Assembly (NCBI GenBank): GCA_013911975.1
Contig: JACESF010000007.1
Location: 37,598 to 101,597, forward strand
DNA from: Hyphomicrobiales bacterium
Lineage (GTDB): Bacteria; Pseudomonadota; Alphaproteobacteria; Rhizobiales; Xanthobacteraceae
Reading direction: 5' to 3'
Length of the DNA: 64,000 nucleotides
Both the position numbers and the translations under genes were made by a program. How positions within the stretch are numbered: position 1 is the stretch's first letter; every line of letters starts with the position of its first letter. Below are positions 25,857 to 33,727 of this stretch, piece by piece. The notes under the pieces are model-generated. The model did no database searches. It worked only from the letters and a program-made list of their open reading frames with translations, and was not told the DNA's origin.

Positions 25857-26707
25857 GCGCGCGCGCCCCGCAGTTCGCTCCAGCGCTGGAGGCGGTTGAT
25901 GACCAGCAGTAGGGCGAAGGAGGCCAGCAGCATCACGCAGGCGATGGCGGTGGCGTCCGCATAGCGGAACTCCTCCAGCCGGATGACGATGAGCAGCGGC
26001 GCGATCTCGGTCTGGCCGGGCAAATTGCCGGCGATGAAGATGACCGAGCCGTATTCGCCCACGGCCCGCGCGAAGGCGAGGGCGAAGCCAGTGAGCAAGG
26101 CGGGCAGGACCGATGGCAGCACCACGCGCCACACCGTCTGGCCGCGCGAGGCGCCAAGGCTCGCGGCCGCCTCCTCCAGTTCCGCGTCCAGGTCCGCCAG
26201 AACCGGCTGGACCGTGCGCACCACGAAGGGCAGGCCGATGAAGATGAGCGCCACCAGGATGCCCAGCTCCGTGAAGGCCACCTTGATGCCGAGCGGGGCG
26301 AGGAGCGAGCCCACCCAGCCGTTTTCCGCATAGAGCGAGGTCAGCGCGATGCCGGCGACGGCGGTGGGCAGGGCGAAGGGGATGTCGATGACCGCGTCCA
26401 CCACCCGGCGGAACGGGAAGTCGTAGCGCACCAGCGCCCAGACCACGATGACGCCGAACACGAGATTGACCGCCGCCGCCGCCAGGGAGAGGCCGAACGA
26501 CACTTGCAGCGCATGCAGCGTGCGCGTGCTGGTGACGATGGCGATGAAGCGCTCCAGGCTGATCTCGCTGGTCTTGATGAACAGCGCGGACAGCGGCAGC
26601 AGGACGATGACCGAGAGCCAGGTGAGGGTGAGGCCGAGCGTGATCCCGAAGCCGGGAATGACGCTGCGCGGCCGCCTGAGCGGGCGGGGGATGGCGGCGG
26701 TGACCAT
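25853..26707 (-). CDS. cysT: Sulfate ABC transporter permease CysT
   Basis: Inner-membrane permease of 284 residues, partner of CysW. It has about six spans and the EAA-type loop [24 protein letters not shown] 26707 ([19 protein letters not shown]) precedes the first span [18 protein letters not shown]. It is separated from sbp by 122 bases that contain nested inverted repeats (26754-26825), possibly lowering permease expression relative to the binding protein. Confidence 0.94.
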   Translation of the reverse strand: MVTAAIPRPLRRPRSVIPGFGITLGLTLTWLSVIVLLPLSALFIKTSEISLERFIAIVTSTRTLHALQVSFGLSLAAAAVNLVFGVIVVWALVRYDFPFRRVVDAVIDIPFALPTAVAGIALTSLYAENGWVGSLLAPLGIKVAFTELGILVALIFIGLPFVVRTVQPVLADLDAELEEAAASLGASRGQTVWRVVLPSVLPALLTGFALAFARAVGEYGSVIFIAGNLPGQTEIAPLLIVIRLEEFRYADATAIACVMLLASFALLLVINRLQRWSELRGARA

Positions 26708-26753
26708 GGGGCGCGCTGCGGCTCCGGTGTCGTGGAACGGGGACCGCCGCGCC

Positions 26754-26825
26754 CGCCTCGGGCTTGCACCCTCCCGAGGCGGACACGGCGGCAGTGGCGG
26801 GACGGGAGGAAGAGTGTCCCGCCTG
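26754..26825 (-). promoter_or_regulatory. Nested inverted repeats between sbp and cysT
   Basis: CGCCTCGGG (26754-26762) pairs with CCCGAGGCG (26773-26781); a second pairing is GGACAC (26781-26786) with GTGTCC (26815-26820). The two are mutually exclusive at the shared segment. No T run follows. This may be an attenuator or processing site that sets the Sbp to permease ratio. Confidence 0.45.
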
Positions 26826-26829
26826 GAAA

Positions 26830-27849
26830 TCAGTTGGCGTAGATCTGGTCGAACACGCCGTTGTCGGAGAAGAAGGTCTTCTGCGCCTTGCGCCAGCCGC
26901 CGAACACCTGGTCGATGGTGAAGAGCTGCACGTCGGCGAACTTGTCCTTGTACTTGGCGGCGATGGCCTCGTTGCGCGGACGATAATAGTGCTTGGCCGA
27001 AATCTCCTGGCCGGCGGGCGTGTAGAGATACTTCAGGTAGGCCTCGGAGATGGCGCGGGTGCCGCGCTTGTCCACCACCTTGTCCACCACGGCCACCGGC
27101 GGCTCGGCGAGGATGGAGATGGAGGGGGTGACGATGTCGAACTTGTCCGGGCCCAGCTCGTTCACCGCCAGATAGGCTTCGTTCTCCCAGGCGATCAGCA
27201 CATCGCCGATGCCGCGCTCCACGAAGGTGACGGTGGAGCCGCGCGCGCCGGTGTCCAGCACCGGGGCGTTCTTGTAGATGGCCTTCACGAACTCCTTCGC
27301 CTTGGCCTCGTCGCCGCCATTCTTCTTCAGCGCGTAGCCCCACGCGGCGAGGAAGTTCCAGCGGGCGCCGCCGGAGGTCTTCGGATTGGGCGTCACCACC
27401 TTGATGCCGGCCTTGGCGAGGTCATCCCAGTCCTTGATGCCCTTCGGGTTGCCCTTGCGCACCAGGAACACGATGGTCGAGGTGTAGGGGGCGGCATTGT
27501 CGGGCAGGCGCTTCTGCCAGTCCTGGGCGATCAGGCCCTTGTCGGCGATTTCGTCGATGTCATAGGCGAGGGCGAGCGTGACCACGTCCGCCTCCAGGCC
27601 GTCGATCACCGAGCGGGCCTGCTTGCCGGAGCCGCCGTGCGACTGGCGGACGGTGAGCGTGTCGCCGGCATGGGTCTTCGCCCACTCTGCCGAGAAGGCC
27701 TTGTTGAACTCCGTGTAGAGCTCGCGGGTGGGGTCGTAGGACACGTTGAGGAGCGCCACATCCGCGGCCATCGCCGGGGCGGCGAGGGCGGCGGAGAGCG
27801 AGAGCGCGACGGCGCCTGCGAGGCGCTTCAGGGAAAAGGGAGCGGACAT
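26830..27849 (-). CDS. sbp: Periplasmic sulfate-binding protein
   Basis: Captures sulfate for the CysTWA importer. The 339-residue precursor has a signal peptide with likely cleavage around AMA-AD (residues 28-29). The family motifs are [37 protein letters not shown] and [20 protein letters not shown], which form the sulfate site. It is the first gene of the transporter unit. The 120-base upstream gap is AT-rich and carries two palindromes (27921-27935 and 27939-27957). Confidence 0.95.
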   Translation of the reverse strand: MSAPFSLKRLAGAVALSLSAALAAPAMAADVALLNVSYDPTRELYTEFNKAFSAEWAKTHAGDTLTVRQSHGGSGKQARSVIDGLEADVVTLALAYDIDEIADKGLIAQDWQKRLPDNAAPYTSTIVFLVRKGNPKGIKDWDDLAKAGIKVVTPNPKTSGGARWNFLAAWGYALKKNGGDEAKAKEFVKAIYKNAPVLDTGARGSTVTFVERGIGDVLIAWENEAYLAVNELGPDKFDIVTPSISILAEPPVAVVDKVVDKRGTRAISEAYLKYLYTPAGQEISAKHYYRPRNEAIAAKYKDKFADVQLFTIDQVFGGWRKAQKTFFSDNGVFDQIYAN

Positions 27850-27920
27850 TGGTGCCTCCGATGCAGGGCGTCATCCTGTCGTGGAAATCACGATGGCACC
27901 GGCCGTCGGGGGCGTCAATA

Positions 27921-27935
27921 ATTTAATCTATAAAT
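27921..27935. promoter_or_regulatory. Palindromic operator ATTTA-N5-TAAAT upstream of sbp
   Basis: ATTTAATCTATAAAT, part of the longer AATTTA-N5-TAAATT (27920-27936). It fits T-N11-A of LysR proteins such as CysB. A near-identical site, ATTTAATCCATAAAT, lies at 32301-32315 before a small membrane protein gene, and both are followed by AGTGGAA or AGTAGGAA. Confidence 0.6.
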
Positions 27936-27938
27936 TTA

Positions 27939-27957
27939 GTGGAAAATAATATTCCAC
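27939..27957. promoter_or_regulatory. Second palindrome upstream of sbp
   Basis: GTGGAA-N7-TTCCAC, a perfect 6-bp inverted repeat three bases from the ATTTA palindrome. The pair suggests a two-site regulatory region. Confidence 0.45.
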
Positions 27958-27969
27958 AATCCGCTGCGT

Positions 27970-28701
27970 TTAATTGCCCGGCTTGTGCACATGGATGCCG
28001 CACTCGGTCTTGCCCTGCCCGCGCCAGCGGCCGGCGCGGGGATCCTCGCCGGGGCGCACGCGGCTGGTGCAGGGCATGCAGCCGATGGACAGGAAGCCGA
28101 AGGCCTTCAGAGGGTGCTCGGGCAGGTCGTGGGCGCGCATCCAGCCTGACAGCTCCGCCGGGCCAAGCGCGGCCAGTGGGTTGAACTTCACGCGCCCGTC
28201 CTCGAACTCCACCGCCTCGATCTGGGCGCGGGTGTCCGCCTGATAGCGCTTGCGCCCGTTGATCCAGGCCGCGAAGGGCGCGAGGGCCTCGGCCAGCGGC
28301 TCCACCTTGCGCAGCGCGCAGCAGGCGTCGGGGTCGTCCGACCAGAGAGAATCGTCGGGATCGCGGGCGGCCCGCGCGGCGGGGTCGGGGCGCAGGGTGC
28401 GCACGTCGGTGAGGCCGAGGCGCTCCACCAGCGTATCGCGATAGGCCAGCGTCTCCGCGAACATGTGGCCGGTATCCAGGAAGAGGATCGGCAGCGCGCG
28501 GTCCACTTGCGAGATCATGTGCAGCAGCACCGCCGATTCCGTGCCGAAGGACGAGACCGCCGCCAGCCGCCCGCCATAGGTCTCGCGGGCGACGGACAGG
28601 ATCTCCAGCGGCGAGGCGTCGCGCAGCCGCGCGGCGAGCCGCCCTGCGTCCCGCTCGGCGGTTGCGGAGGTCGGGGGCGCGGCGGCGGGTGCGGTGAGCA
28701 T
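27970..28701 (-). CDS. cysH: Assimilatory adenylyl-sulfate (APS) reductase
   Basis: Reduces activated sulfate to sulfite with thioredoxin. The 243-residue protein has the substrate loop SSFGTESAVLLHM, the paired Cys127-Cys128 (DACCALRK) and Cys208/Cys211 (GCMPC), which bind a 4Fe-4S cluster and mark the APS-using form, not the cluster-free PAPS form. The catalytic Cys234 is in KTECGIH. It follows DUF934 by 12 bases. No cysDN or cysC is in the window. Confidence 0.94.
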   Translation of the reverse strand: MLTAPAAAPPTSATAERDAGRLAARLRDASPLEILSVARETYGGRLAAVSSFGTESAVLLHMISQVDRALPILFLDTGHMFAETLAYRDTLVERLGLTDVRTLRPDPAARAARDPDDSLWSDDPDACCALRKVEPLAEALAPFAAWINGRKRYQADTRAQIEAVEFEDGRVKFNPLAALGPAELSGWMRAHDLPEHPLKAFGFLSIGCMPCTSRVRPGEDPRAGRWRGQGKTECGIHVHKPGN

Positions 28702-28713
28702 GGCTCGGGTCCC

Positions 28714-29205
28714 TCAGGCCTCCCGCGCGCGCAGGGCCGCCACGGTGGGGCGGCCGTCGCCGGTGGGCTGGTAATAGAGCGTGTAGGTGGAGAGCGCCTT
28801 GGAGAAAGCGGTGATGTCCGCCTCCTTCTCGATGGCGAAGGCATCGAACCCGCAGCGGACCATGAACAGGACCTGGTCGCGCAGCACATTGCCGCTGGCC
28901 CGCAATTCGCCGGAGAAACCGAGCCGCTCCCGCAGCAGGCGGGCCTGGCTGTAGGCGCGGCCGTCGCGGAATTTCGGGAAGTCCAGCACCACCAGCGACA
29001 GGTGCCGCAGATGCGGCGCGAGCGTGGTTACGTCCGCCGTGTTGGGCACATGCACGCCCAGCGGGCTGTTGCGCCCGGCAAGGTCCGCGCCTTCCGCCAG
29101 AAGCCGGGTGAGGGGGACGATCACCGCCCCTTCGGGCAGCGGTCCTTCGGCATCCACGGCCGTGAAGGGATCGGGCACCACGGCCCCGTTCTTAACGAGC
29201 GGCAT
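28714..29205 (-). CDS. DUF934 family protein of the sulfite reductase operon
   Basis: A 163-residue protein of a family found almost always beside cysI and cysH in alpha- and betaproteobacteria and thought to assist sulfite reduction; its biochemical role is not established. Recognisable segments are LVVLDFPKFRDGRAYSQARL and FSGELRASGNVLRDQVLFM. The start overlaps the end of cysI by 14 bases in another frame, so translation is coupled. Confidence 0.88.
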   Translation of the reverse strand: MPLVKNGAVVPDPFTAVDAEGPLPEGAVIVPLTRLLAEGADLAGRNSPLGVHVPNTADVTTLAPHLRHLSLVVLDFPKFRDGRAYSQARLLRERLGFSGELRASGNVLRDQVLFMVRCGFDAFAIEKEADITAFSKALSTYTLYYQPTGDGRPTVAALRAREA

Positions 29206-30844
29206 AGGCGCGTTCCTTGAAGGGGTCGAGGCCGAGGCGCTGGACCGCGGCGATGAAGGTTTCCTTCGGGCCCTCGCGCAGGTCCAGATAGGTGTCGACG
29301 ATGCGCTCGATCACGTCCACCACCTCCTCCTCGGAGACGGCGGGGCCGATGAGTTCGCCGAGGCGGGTCTTGTGGTTGCCCTTGCCGCCCAGCGTCACCT
29401 GGTAGAATTCCTGCTCCTTCTTCTCCACCCCCAGGATGCCGATATGGCCCACATGGTGGTGGCCGCAGGCATTGATGCAGCCGGAGATGTTGATGTGCAT
29501 CCGGCCGATGTCCGCGATCCGCTCCGGGTCCGCGAAGCGCTCGGTGAGGCGCTGGGCGAGGGGGATGGAGCGGGTGTTGGCCAGCGAGCAATAATCGAGG
29601 CCCGGGCAGGCGATGATGTCGGAGATCAGGCCCACGTTCGGCGTGGCGAGGCCGAGCGCGTCCAGCCGCCGCCACAGCTCCGGCAGATCCTTCTGGCGCA
29701 CGTGGGGCAGGGTGAGGTTCTGCTCGTGCGCGACACGGATCTCGCCATAGGCGAACGCGTCCGCCAGGTCCGCGACGCCGTCCATCTGGTCGGCGGTGGC
29801 GTCTCCCGGCGGCTTGCCCACGGGCTTGAGGGAGATGGTGACGATGGCGTGGCCCGCCACCTTGTGGGGGCCGACCGAATTGGCGTGCCAGCGGGCGAAG
29901 TCCGGGTTCTTCAGCGCCTCGTCAAGAGCGGCGGGCGCGTCCTCCAGGGCCTCAAAGGCGGGATTGACGAAGCGGTCGCGGATGGCGTCGAAGGCGGCCG
30001 CGTCCAGGCGCAGGGCGCCCTCGCGGATCTGCGCCCATTCCTCCTCCACGCGGCGGGAGAACTCTTCCGTTCCCACTTCGTGGACCTGGATCTTGATGCG
30101 CGCCTTGTAGATGTTGTCCCGGCGGCCGCCGGAATTATAGACCCGCAGGATCGCCTCCAGATAGGAGAGCAGGTCTTCCTTGGGCAGGAAGTCGCGGATG
30201 GTCTTGCCCACGAACGGCGTGCGGCCGAGCCCGCCGCCCACGATCACCTCGAACCCGGTCTCCCCGCCGCGCCGGTGCAGGCGCAGGCCGATGTCGTGGA
30301 CGCGGATGGCCGCCCGGTCGTGCTTGGCCGCCGTGATGGCGATCTTGAACTTGCGGGGCAGATAGGTGAATTCCGGGTGGTTCGTGGACCACTGGCGGAT
30401 CACCTCCGCATAGAGGCGCGGGTCCTCGATCTCTTCGGGCGTCGCGCCCGCCCACGGGTCCGTGGTGGTGTTGCGGATGCAGTTGCCGGAGGTCTGGATG
30501 CCGTGGATGCCCACCGCCGCCAGCTCCGCCATGGCGTCCGGCAACTCGGCGAGCTTGATCCAGTTGAACTGGATGTTCTGGCGCGTGGTGAAGTGGCCGT
30601 AGCCCCTGTCGTAGCGCCGCGCCACGGAGGCGAGCGCGCGCAACTGGTTGGAGGCCAGCGTGCCGTAAGGAATGCACACCCGCAGCATGTAGGCGTGAAG
30701 CTGGAGATAGACGCCGTTCATGAGGCGCAGCGGCTTGAACTCCTCCTCGTTCAACTCGCCCGACAGACGCCGGGCCACCTGATCTCGGAAATCAGCCACG
30801 CGCTCATTCAGGAAGGCGCGATCGAATTCGTCATAGACATACAT
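29192..30844 (-). CDS. cysI: Sulfite reductase hemoprotein (nitrite/sulfite reductase family)
   Basis: Six-electron reduction of sulfite to sulfide, using siroheme coupled to a 4Fe-4S cluster. The 550-residue protein has the cluster ligands in ACPGLDYCSLA and SGCINACGHHH near residue 440. The N-terminal ferredoxin-like repeat starts with RLMNGVYLQLHAYMLRVCIPYG. There is no cysJ flavoprotein nearby, so a ferredoxin-type donor is likely (inferred). It starts at ATG 30844, 20 bases after the DUF2849 gene. Confidence 0.93.
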   Translation of the reverse strand: MYVYDEFDRAFLNERVADFRDQVARRLSGELNEEEFKPLRLMNGVYLQLHAYMLRVCIPYGTLASNQLRALASVARRYDRGYGHFTTRQNIQFNWIKLAELPDAMAELAAVGIHGIQTSGNCIRNTTTDPWAGATPEEIEDPRLYAEVIRQWSTNHPEFTYLPRKFKIAITAAKHDRAAIRVHDIGLRLHRRGGETGFEVIVGGGLGRTPFVGKTIRDFLPKEDLLSYLEAILRVYNSGGRRDNIYKARIKIQVHEVGTEEFSRRVEEEWAQIREGALRLDAAAFDAIRDRFVNPAFEALEDAPAALDEALKNPDFARWHANSVGPHKVAGHAIVTISLKPVGKPPGDATADQMDGVADLADAFAYGEIRVAHEQNLTLPHVRQKDLPELWRRLDALGLATPNVGLISDIIACPGLDYCSLANTRSIPLAQRLTERFADPERIADIGRMHINISGCINACGHHHVGHIGILGVEKKEQEFYQVTLGGKGNHKTRLGELIGPAVSEEEVVDVIERIVDTYLDLREGPKETFIAAVQRLGLDPFKERAYAAR

Positions 30845-30864
30845 GGTGCCGTCCGCCTCCGGGC

Positions 30865-31176
30865 TCAGGCCGCCGCGTCATACGCGATGGTGGGGCCGTC
30901 CACGCGGATCCGCTCGCGCAGGTTCGCGGGGCGGGCCCGGCCGTCCTCCACGGCGACGCGCGCCGCATAGGCGCCCACCGCGTGGTTCTCGTCTGCGTTC
31001 GCGGCATTGAGCAGGGCGAGGGCCGCCTCCGAGGTGGTGGCGACGGCCGCGTCCCCGATGTCGGTGGACCAGTCATGCGCCGCCGTCAGCCACACCACCA
31101 CGCCGTCGGCGAGACGGTTGGCGGTGACGGCCGTGGGGCCGGTGATTTTCAGCTTCTGCTGAAGCGGAGACGTCAT
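30865..31176 (-). CDS. DUF2849 family protein, first gene of the cysI operon
   Basis: A 103-residue protein of a family that accompanies sulfite reductase genes in alphaproteobacteria; function unknown. The sequence KITGPTAVTANRLADGVVVW then WSTDIGDAAVA matches the family. ATG 31176 (MTSPLQQKLKITG) is preferred over an upstream ATG in weaker context. A candidate promoter lies at 31242-31270. Confidence 0.85.
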   Translation of the reverse strand: MTSPLQQKLKITGPTAVTANRLADGVVVWLTAAHDWSTDIGDAAVATTSEAALALLNAANADENHAVGAYAARVAVEDGRARPANLRERIRVDGPTIAYDAAA

Positions 31177-31241
31177 GACGTTTTCCCAATCCCGCAAAAT
31201 ACGCGCGACGGATGTGTAATCCGTATTTAGGAGGATGTCTA

Positions 31242-31270
31242 ATCGTAAAATAAATGGGGGATTTGTGCAA
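31242..31270 (-). promoter_or_regulatory. Candidate sigma-70 promoter of DUF2849-cysI-DUF934-cysH
   Basis: On the coding strand TTGCAC (31265-31270), 17-base spacer, TACGAT (31242-31247). A palindrome CATTT-N6-AAATG (31287-31302) lies just upstream of the -35, where an activator could sit; it resembles the sbp palindrome but with shorter spacing. Confidence 0.55.
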
Positions 31271-31382
31271 ATGTCGTTTGTACATTCATTTGACGGTAAA
31301 TGGCTCGCTGGATTGGCCTTCGCCCTGTGGGTAGGATCGCCACGGCGCAGCCCGCGCCTGAAAACATAAGCCTGGAGGAAAC

Positions 31383-32177
31383 ATGAGCGCCGAGGCCGAA
31401 CCGGTCCTGCTGGATATTGAAAATGGCATCGCCCGCATCCGCTTCAACCGCCCGCAGGTGCTCAACGCCATCAACGAGCCCGCGATCCTCGCCTTCAAGC
31501 GCGCGGTGGAGACGGTGGCCGCCGACGGATCGGTGCGGGTGGTGGTGCTCTCGGGCGAGGGCAAGGGCTTCCTGGCGGGCGGGGACGTGGCACGCTTCCA
31601 TTCGGCGGGCGACCAGGCGGCCGAGGTGGTGGCCTCCATCATCGGGCCGTTCCATGCCGCGCTCACCACTCTCACGCGCCTGAACCAGCCGGTGATCGCG
31701 GCGCTGCACGGCGCCGTTGCGGGGGCGGGATTGAGCATGGCGCTGGCGGCGGACCTTGCGGTGGCCTCGGAGGACGCCAAGTTCACGCTCGCCTACACCA
31801 AGATCGGCACCTCGCCGGACGGCGGCGCCTCCTGGTCGCTGCCGCGCGTGGTGGGCCTGCGCAAGGCCATGGAACTGGCGCTGCTGAGCGACGTGATCGG
31901 CGCGGACGAGGCCCTGCGCCTCGGGCTGGTGAATGCGGTGGTGCCGCCGCAGGATCTCGCCGCGCGGGTGGATGGGCTGGCCAAGCGCCTCGCGGACGGC
32001 CCCACGCTCGCCTTTGGCCGGGTGAAGGCGCTGCTGCGCGGCTCCTTCGAGCGCAGCCTGCCGGACCAGTTCGTCGCCGAGCAGGCCTCCTTCCTCGCCT
32101 CCGTGGGTACGGCCGACTTCAAGGAGGGCGTCGCCGCCTTCGTGGAGAAGCGCCCGGCGCATTTCCAGGGCAAGTGA
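31383..32177 (+). CDS. Enoyl-CoA hydratase/isomerase family protein (PaaG-like)
   Basis: Crotonase-fold acyl-CoA enzyme of 264 residues. The oxyanion-hole segments are GKGFLAGGDVARF and GAVAGAGLSMALAADLAVAS. The segment FTLAYTKIGTSPDGGASWSLPRVVG has Asp where hydratases have the second catalytic Glu; this is the PaaG-type (epoxyphenylacetyl-CoA isomerase) pattern, so isomerase activity is more likely than hydration. No other paa genes are near. It starts at ATG 31383 with CTGGAGGAA upstream and is divergent from the sulfur operon. Confidence 0.82.
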   Translation: MSAEAEPVLLDIENGIARIRFNRPQVLNAINEPAILAFKRAVETVAADGSVRVVVLSGEGKGFLAGGDVARFHSAGDQAAEVVASIIGPFHAALTTLTRLNQPVIAALHGAVAGAGLSMALAADLAVASEDAKFTLAYTKIGTSPDGGASWSLPRVVGLRKAMELALLSDVIGADEALRLGLVNAVVPPQDLAARVDGLAKRLADGPTLAFGRVKALLRGSFERSLPDQFVAEQASFLASVGTADFKEGVAAFVEKRPAHFQGK

Positions 32178-32276
32178 TAGTGGGCGGCGCCGGTCCATGG
32201 CCGGCGCTGCATGGCCCGCCAAAGCCCCGTGATAAGGCGCATGACTCTCTGATAAACACATAATTTTTGTGTTATA

Positions 32277-32306
32277 TTGACAATCCACATGGCATGGGTC
32301 ATTTAA
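32277..32306 (+). promoter_or_regulatory. Candidate promoter of the small membrane protein gene
   Basis: Consensus -35 TTGACA (32277-32282), 18-base spacer, ATTTAA (32301-32306). The -10 region coincides with the ATTTA-N5-TAAAT palindrome at 32301-32315, so a protein bound there would compete with RNA polymerase. Confidence 0.55.
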
Positions 32307-32315
32307 TCCATAAAT
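32301..32315. promoter_or_regulatory. Palindromic operator ATTTA-N5-TAAAT, second copy
   Basis: ATTTAATCCATAAAT, differing in one base from 27921-27935 upstream of sbp, and again followed by AGTAGGAA. It ends 12 bases before the small membrane protein ATG. Confidence 0.6.
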
Positions 32316-32327
32316 CCAGTAGGAATT

Positions 32328-32537
32328 ATGGGAATGCCCACGTCGCTTCCGATCACCGCCTCCCGAGACCGCTCCGCCCGTGGCGGCCGCCGGCTTCTGC
32401 TCGGCTGGGCCTGGTCGGATTGGGGTCTGTTCCTGGCGGCCTATGGCATCATCATCGGCGCGGTCCTGTTCGCTGGGCCCACCGAGACCAAGACCCCGCC
32501 GGACCGCTCCGCCGCAGTCAGCATCGAAGCGCGCTGA
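32328..32537 (+). CDS. Small single-span membrane protein, possible sulfur-regulon member
   Basis: No family recognised. The 69-residue product has a basic N-terminus with many Arg, one membrane span (WGLFLAAYGIIIGAVLFAG, residues about 32-50) and a short polar tail. ATG 32328 follows AGGAA; ATG 32334 is an alternative start. It has its own promoter with TTGACA and a palindrome nearly identical to the one in front of sbp, so it may respond to sulfur supply (inferred). The TetR gene ends three bases after it on the other strand. Confidence 0.65.
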   Translation: MGMPTSLPITASRDRSARGGRRLLLGWAWSDWGLFLAAYGIIIGAVLFAGPTETKTPPDRSAAVSIEAR

Positions 32538-32540
32538 GCC

Positions 32541-33122
32541 TCACGCCACGCCGAGCCCCGCCAGCAGGCTCTCCATCCGCGCCGTGAAATCCGCCTCCGG
32601 GTCCGGCTGGAGGATGCTGAACACCATCATCCCCCGCAGCGCGCCGAACAGGACCGGCCCCATGGCCGCGCCGGCCTGGGCGGATTGAATGGACCCGTCC
32701 GCCAGCCCGGCGTCCCAGGCCCGCGCCAGCCAGCCCATCTGTTCCTCCACCAGCCCGCGCATCTCCCGGACGGCATCCGCCGACAAATCGTGGCTGTCCG
32801 CCGTGAGCATGAGGAACAGGCACAGGCTCCCGTCCCGCCGCACGCATTCCCCGCAACGCTGGCTGTAGAGACGGATGCGCCCCGCGCCCGTGGGGACGGC
32901 GTCCAGCGCCTCCAACTCCGCCCGGTGGCGGGCCACATAGTGCGCCAGGGCGGCGCGGGCCATGTCGTCCTTGGAGGCGAAATAATTGTAGAGGCTCGGC
33001 GGGCGCATCTGCGCGGCCTCCGCGAGGTCGCGCAGACCCAGGGCCGAGAAGCCGCTTTTCTGCATCATCGCGATGGCAAGATCGGTCAGGGCCTCCCTGC
33101 GGGAGGGCTTGGGCGCCGGCAC
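32541..33122 (-). CDS. TetR/AcrR family regulator with clustered cysteines
   Basis: Repressor-type protein of 193 residues. The N-terminal helix-turn-helix is FSALGLRDLAEAAQMRPPSLYNYFASKDDM. Cys90, Cys93 and Cys101 (RCGECVRRDGSLC) lie in the ligand domain and could form a redox sensor. It starts at GTG 33120-33122. It is divergent from ohr; two palindromes in the 143-base gap (33146-33166 and 33196-33213) flank a TTGACA, so it probably represses both itself and ohr until peroxide or an electrophile inactivates it (inferred). Confidence 0.85.
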   Translation of the reverse strand: MPAPKPSRREALTDLAIAMMQKSGFSALGLRDLAEAAQMRPPSLYNYFASKDDMARAALAHYVARHRAELEALDAVPTGAGRIRLYSQRCGECVRRDGSLCLFLMLTADSHDLSADAVREMRGLVEEQMGWLARAWDAGLADGSIQSAQAGAAMGPVLFGALRGMMVFSILQPDPEADFTARMESLLAGLGVA

Positions 33123-33145
33123 CTATTTCACTCCAGTCCTGAAAT

Positions 33146-33166
33146 TAACGAACGATCGATCGTTAG
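33146..33166. promoter_or_regulatory. TetR operator site 1 (TAACGA...TCGTTA)
   Basis: Outer arms TAACGA and TCGTTA with a central ACGATCGA. It lies 24 bases upstream of the TetR start, close to its likely promoter. Confidence 0.7.
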
Positions 33167-33172
33167 CAGATG

Positions 33173-33213
33173 TTGACAAGGATCGCAAATTTAAGCTAAC
33201 GATCGTTCGTTAG
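33173..33213 (+). promoter_or_regulatory. ohr promoter with TetR operator site 2
   Basis: TTGACA (33173-33178) then, at the expected -10 position, the palindrome CTAACGATCGTTCGTTAG (33196-33213). Operator over the -10 region implies direct repression of ohr. The arms match site 1. Confidence 0.7.
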
Positions 33214-33265
33214 TTGATGGGCGCACGGGTTGTCCGGCGCCGGCTTCCAGATCCAGGAGATCCCC

Positions 33266-33688
33266 ATGTCTGTGCTCTACACCGCGACCGCGACCACCAA
33301 TGGCGGCGGCCGCCAGGGCCATGCCGAGACCTCGGACGGCAAGGTGAAGCTCGACCTGTCCTATCCCAAGGAGATGGGCGGCTCGGGCGCGGGCACCAAT
33401 CCCGAGCAACTGGTGGCGCTCGGCTATTCCGCCTGTTTCGGCGGCGCGCTGGCGGTGGCCGGCAAGGGGCACAAGGTGGACACCTCGAACGCCCTCATCA
33501 CCTGCACGGCGACGCTGGCCCGCAATGACGACGGGTTCGGCCTGAGCTTCGAGATCGAGGTGGAGCTGCCGGGCGTCGCGCCCGAGCTGGCCGAGACCAT
33601 CGTGAAAGAGGCCCACGGCATCTGCCCCTATTCCCGCGCCTTCACCAACGGCGCGCCCGCCGTGGTGCGGCTCAAGCCGGCGCAGTGA
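33266..33688 (+). CDS. ohr: Organic hydroperoxide resistance protein (Ohr/OsmC family)
   Basis: Thiol peroxidase of 140 residues that detoxifies organic hydroperoxides with lipoyl electrons. The two catalytic Cys are in GYSACFGGAL near residue 60 and HGICPYSRAF near residue 124, with the conserved Arg/Glu neighbourhood. The start ATG 33266 has AGGAGA upstream. It begins VLYTATATTNGGGRQGHAET as in Ohr. Unlike most ohr genes, which sit beside a MarR-type ohrR, this one is divergent from a TetR gene. Confidence 0.92.
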   Translation: MSVLYTATATTNGGGRQGHAETSDGKVKLDLSYPKEMGGSGAGTNPEQLVALGYSACFGGALAVAGKGHKVDTSNALITCTATLARNDDGFGLSFEIEVELPGVAPELAETIVKEAHGICPYSRAFTNGAPAVVRLKPAQ

Positions 33689-33727
33689 GGCGCGCGGGGC
33701 CGTCCCGTTCCGGGGCGGCCGTCCGCG

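Noticed and set aside
28465..30970. Open frames antisense to cysH, DUF934 and cysI
   Set aside because: They mirror well-conserved sulfur genes, lack ribosome-binding sites and have Gly/His/Ala-rich products without a fold.
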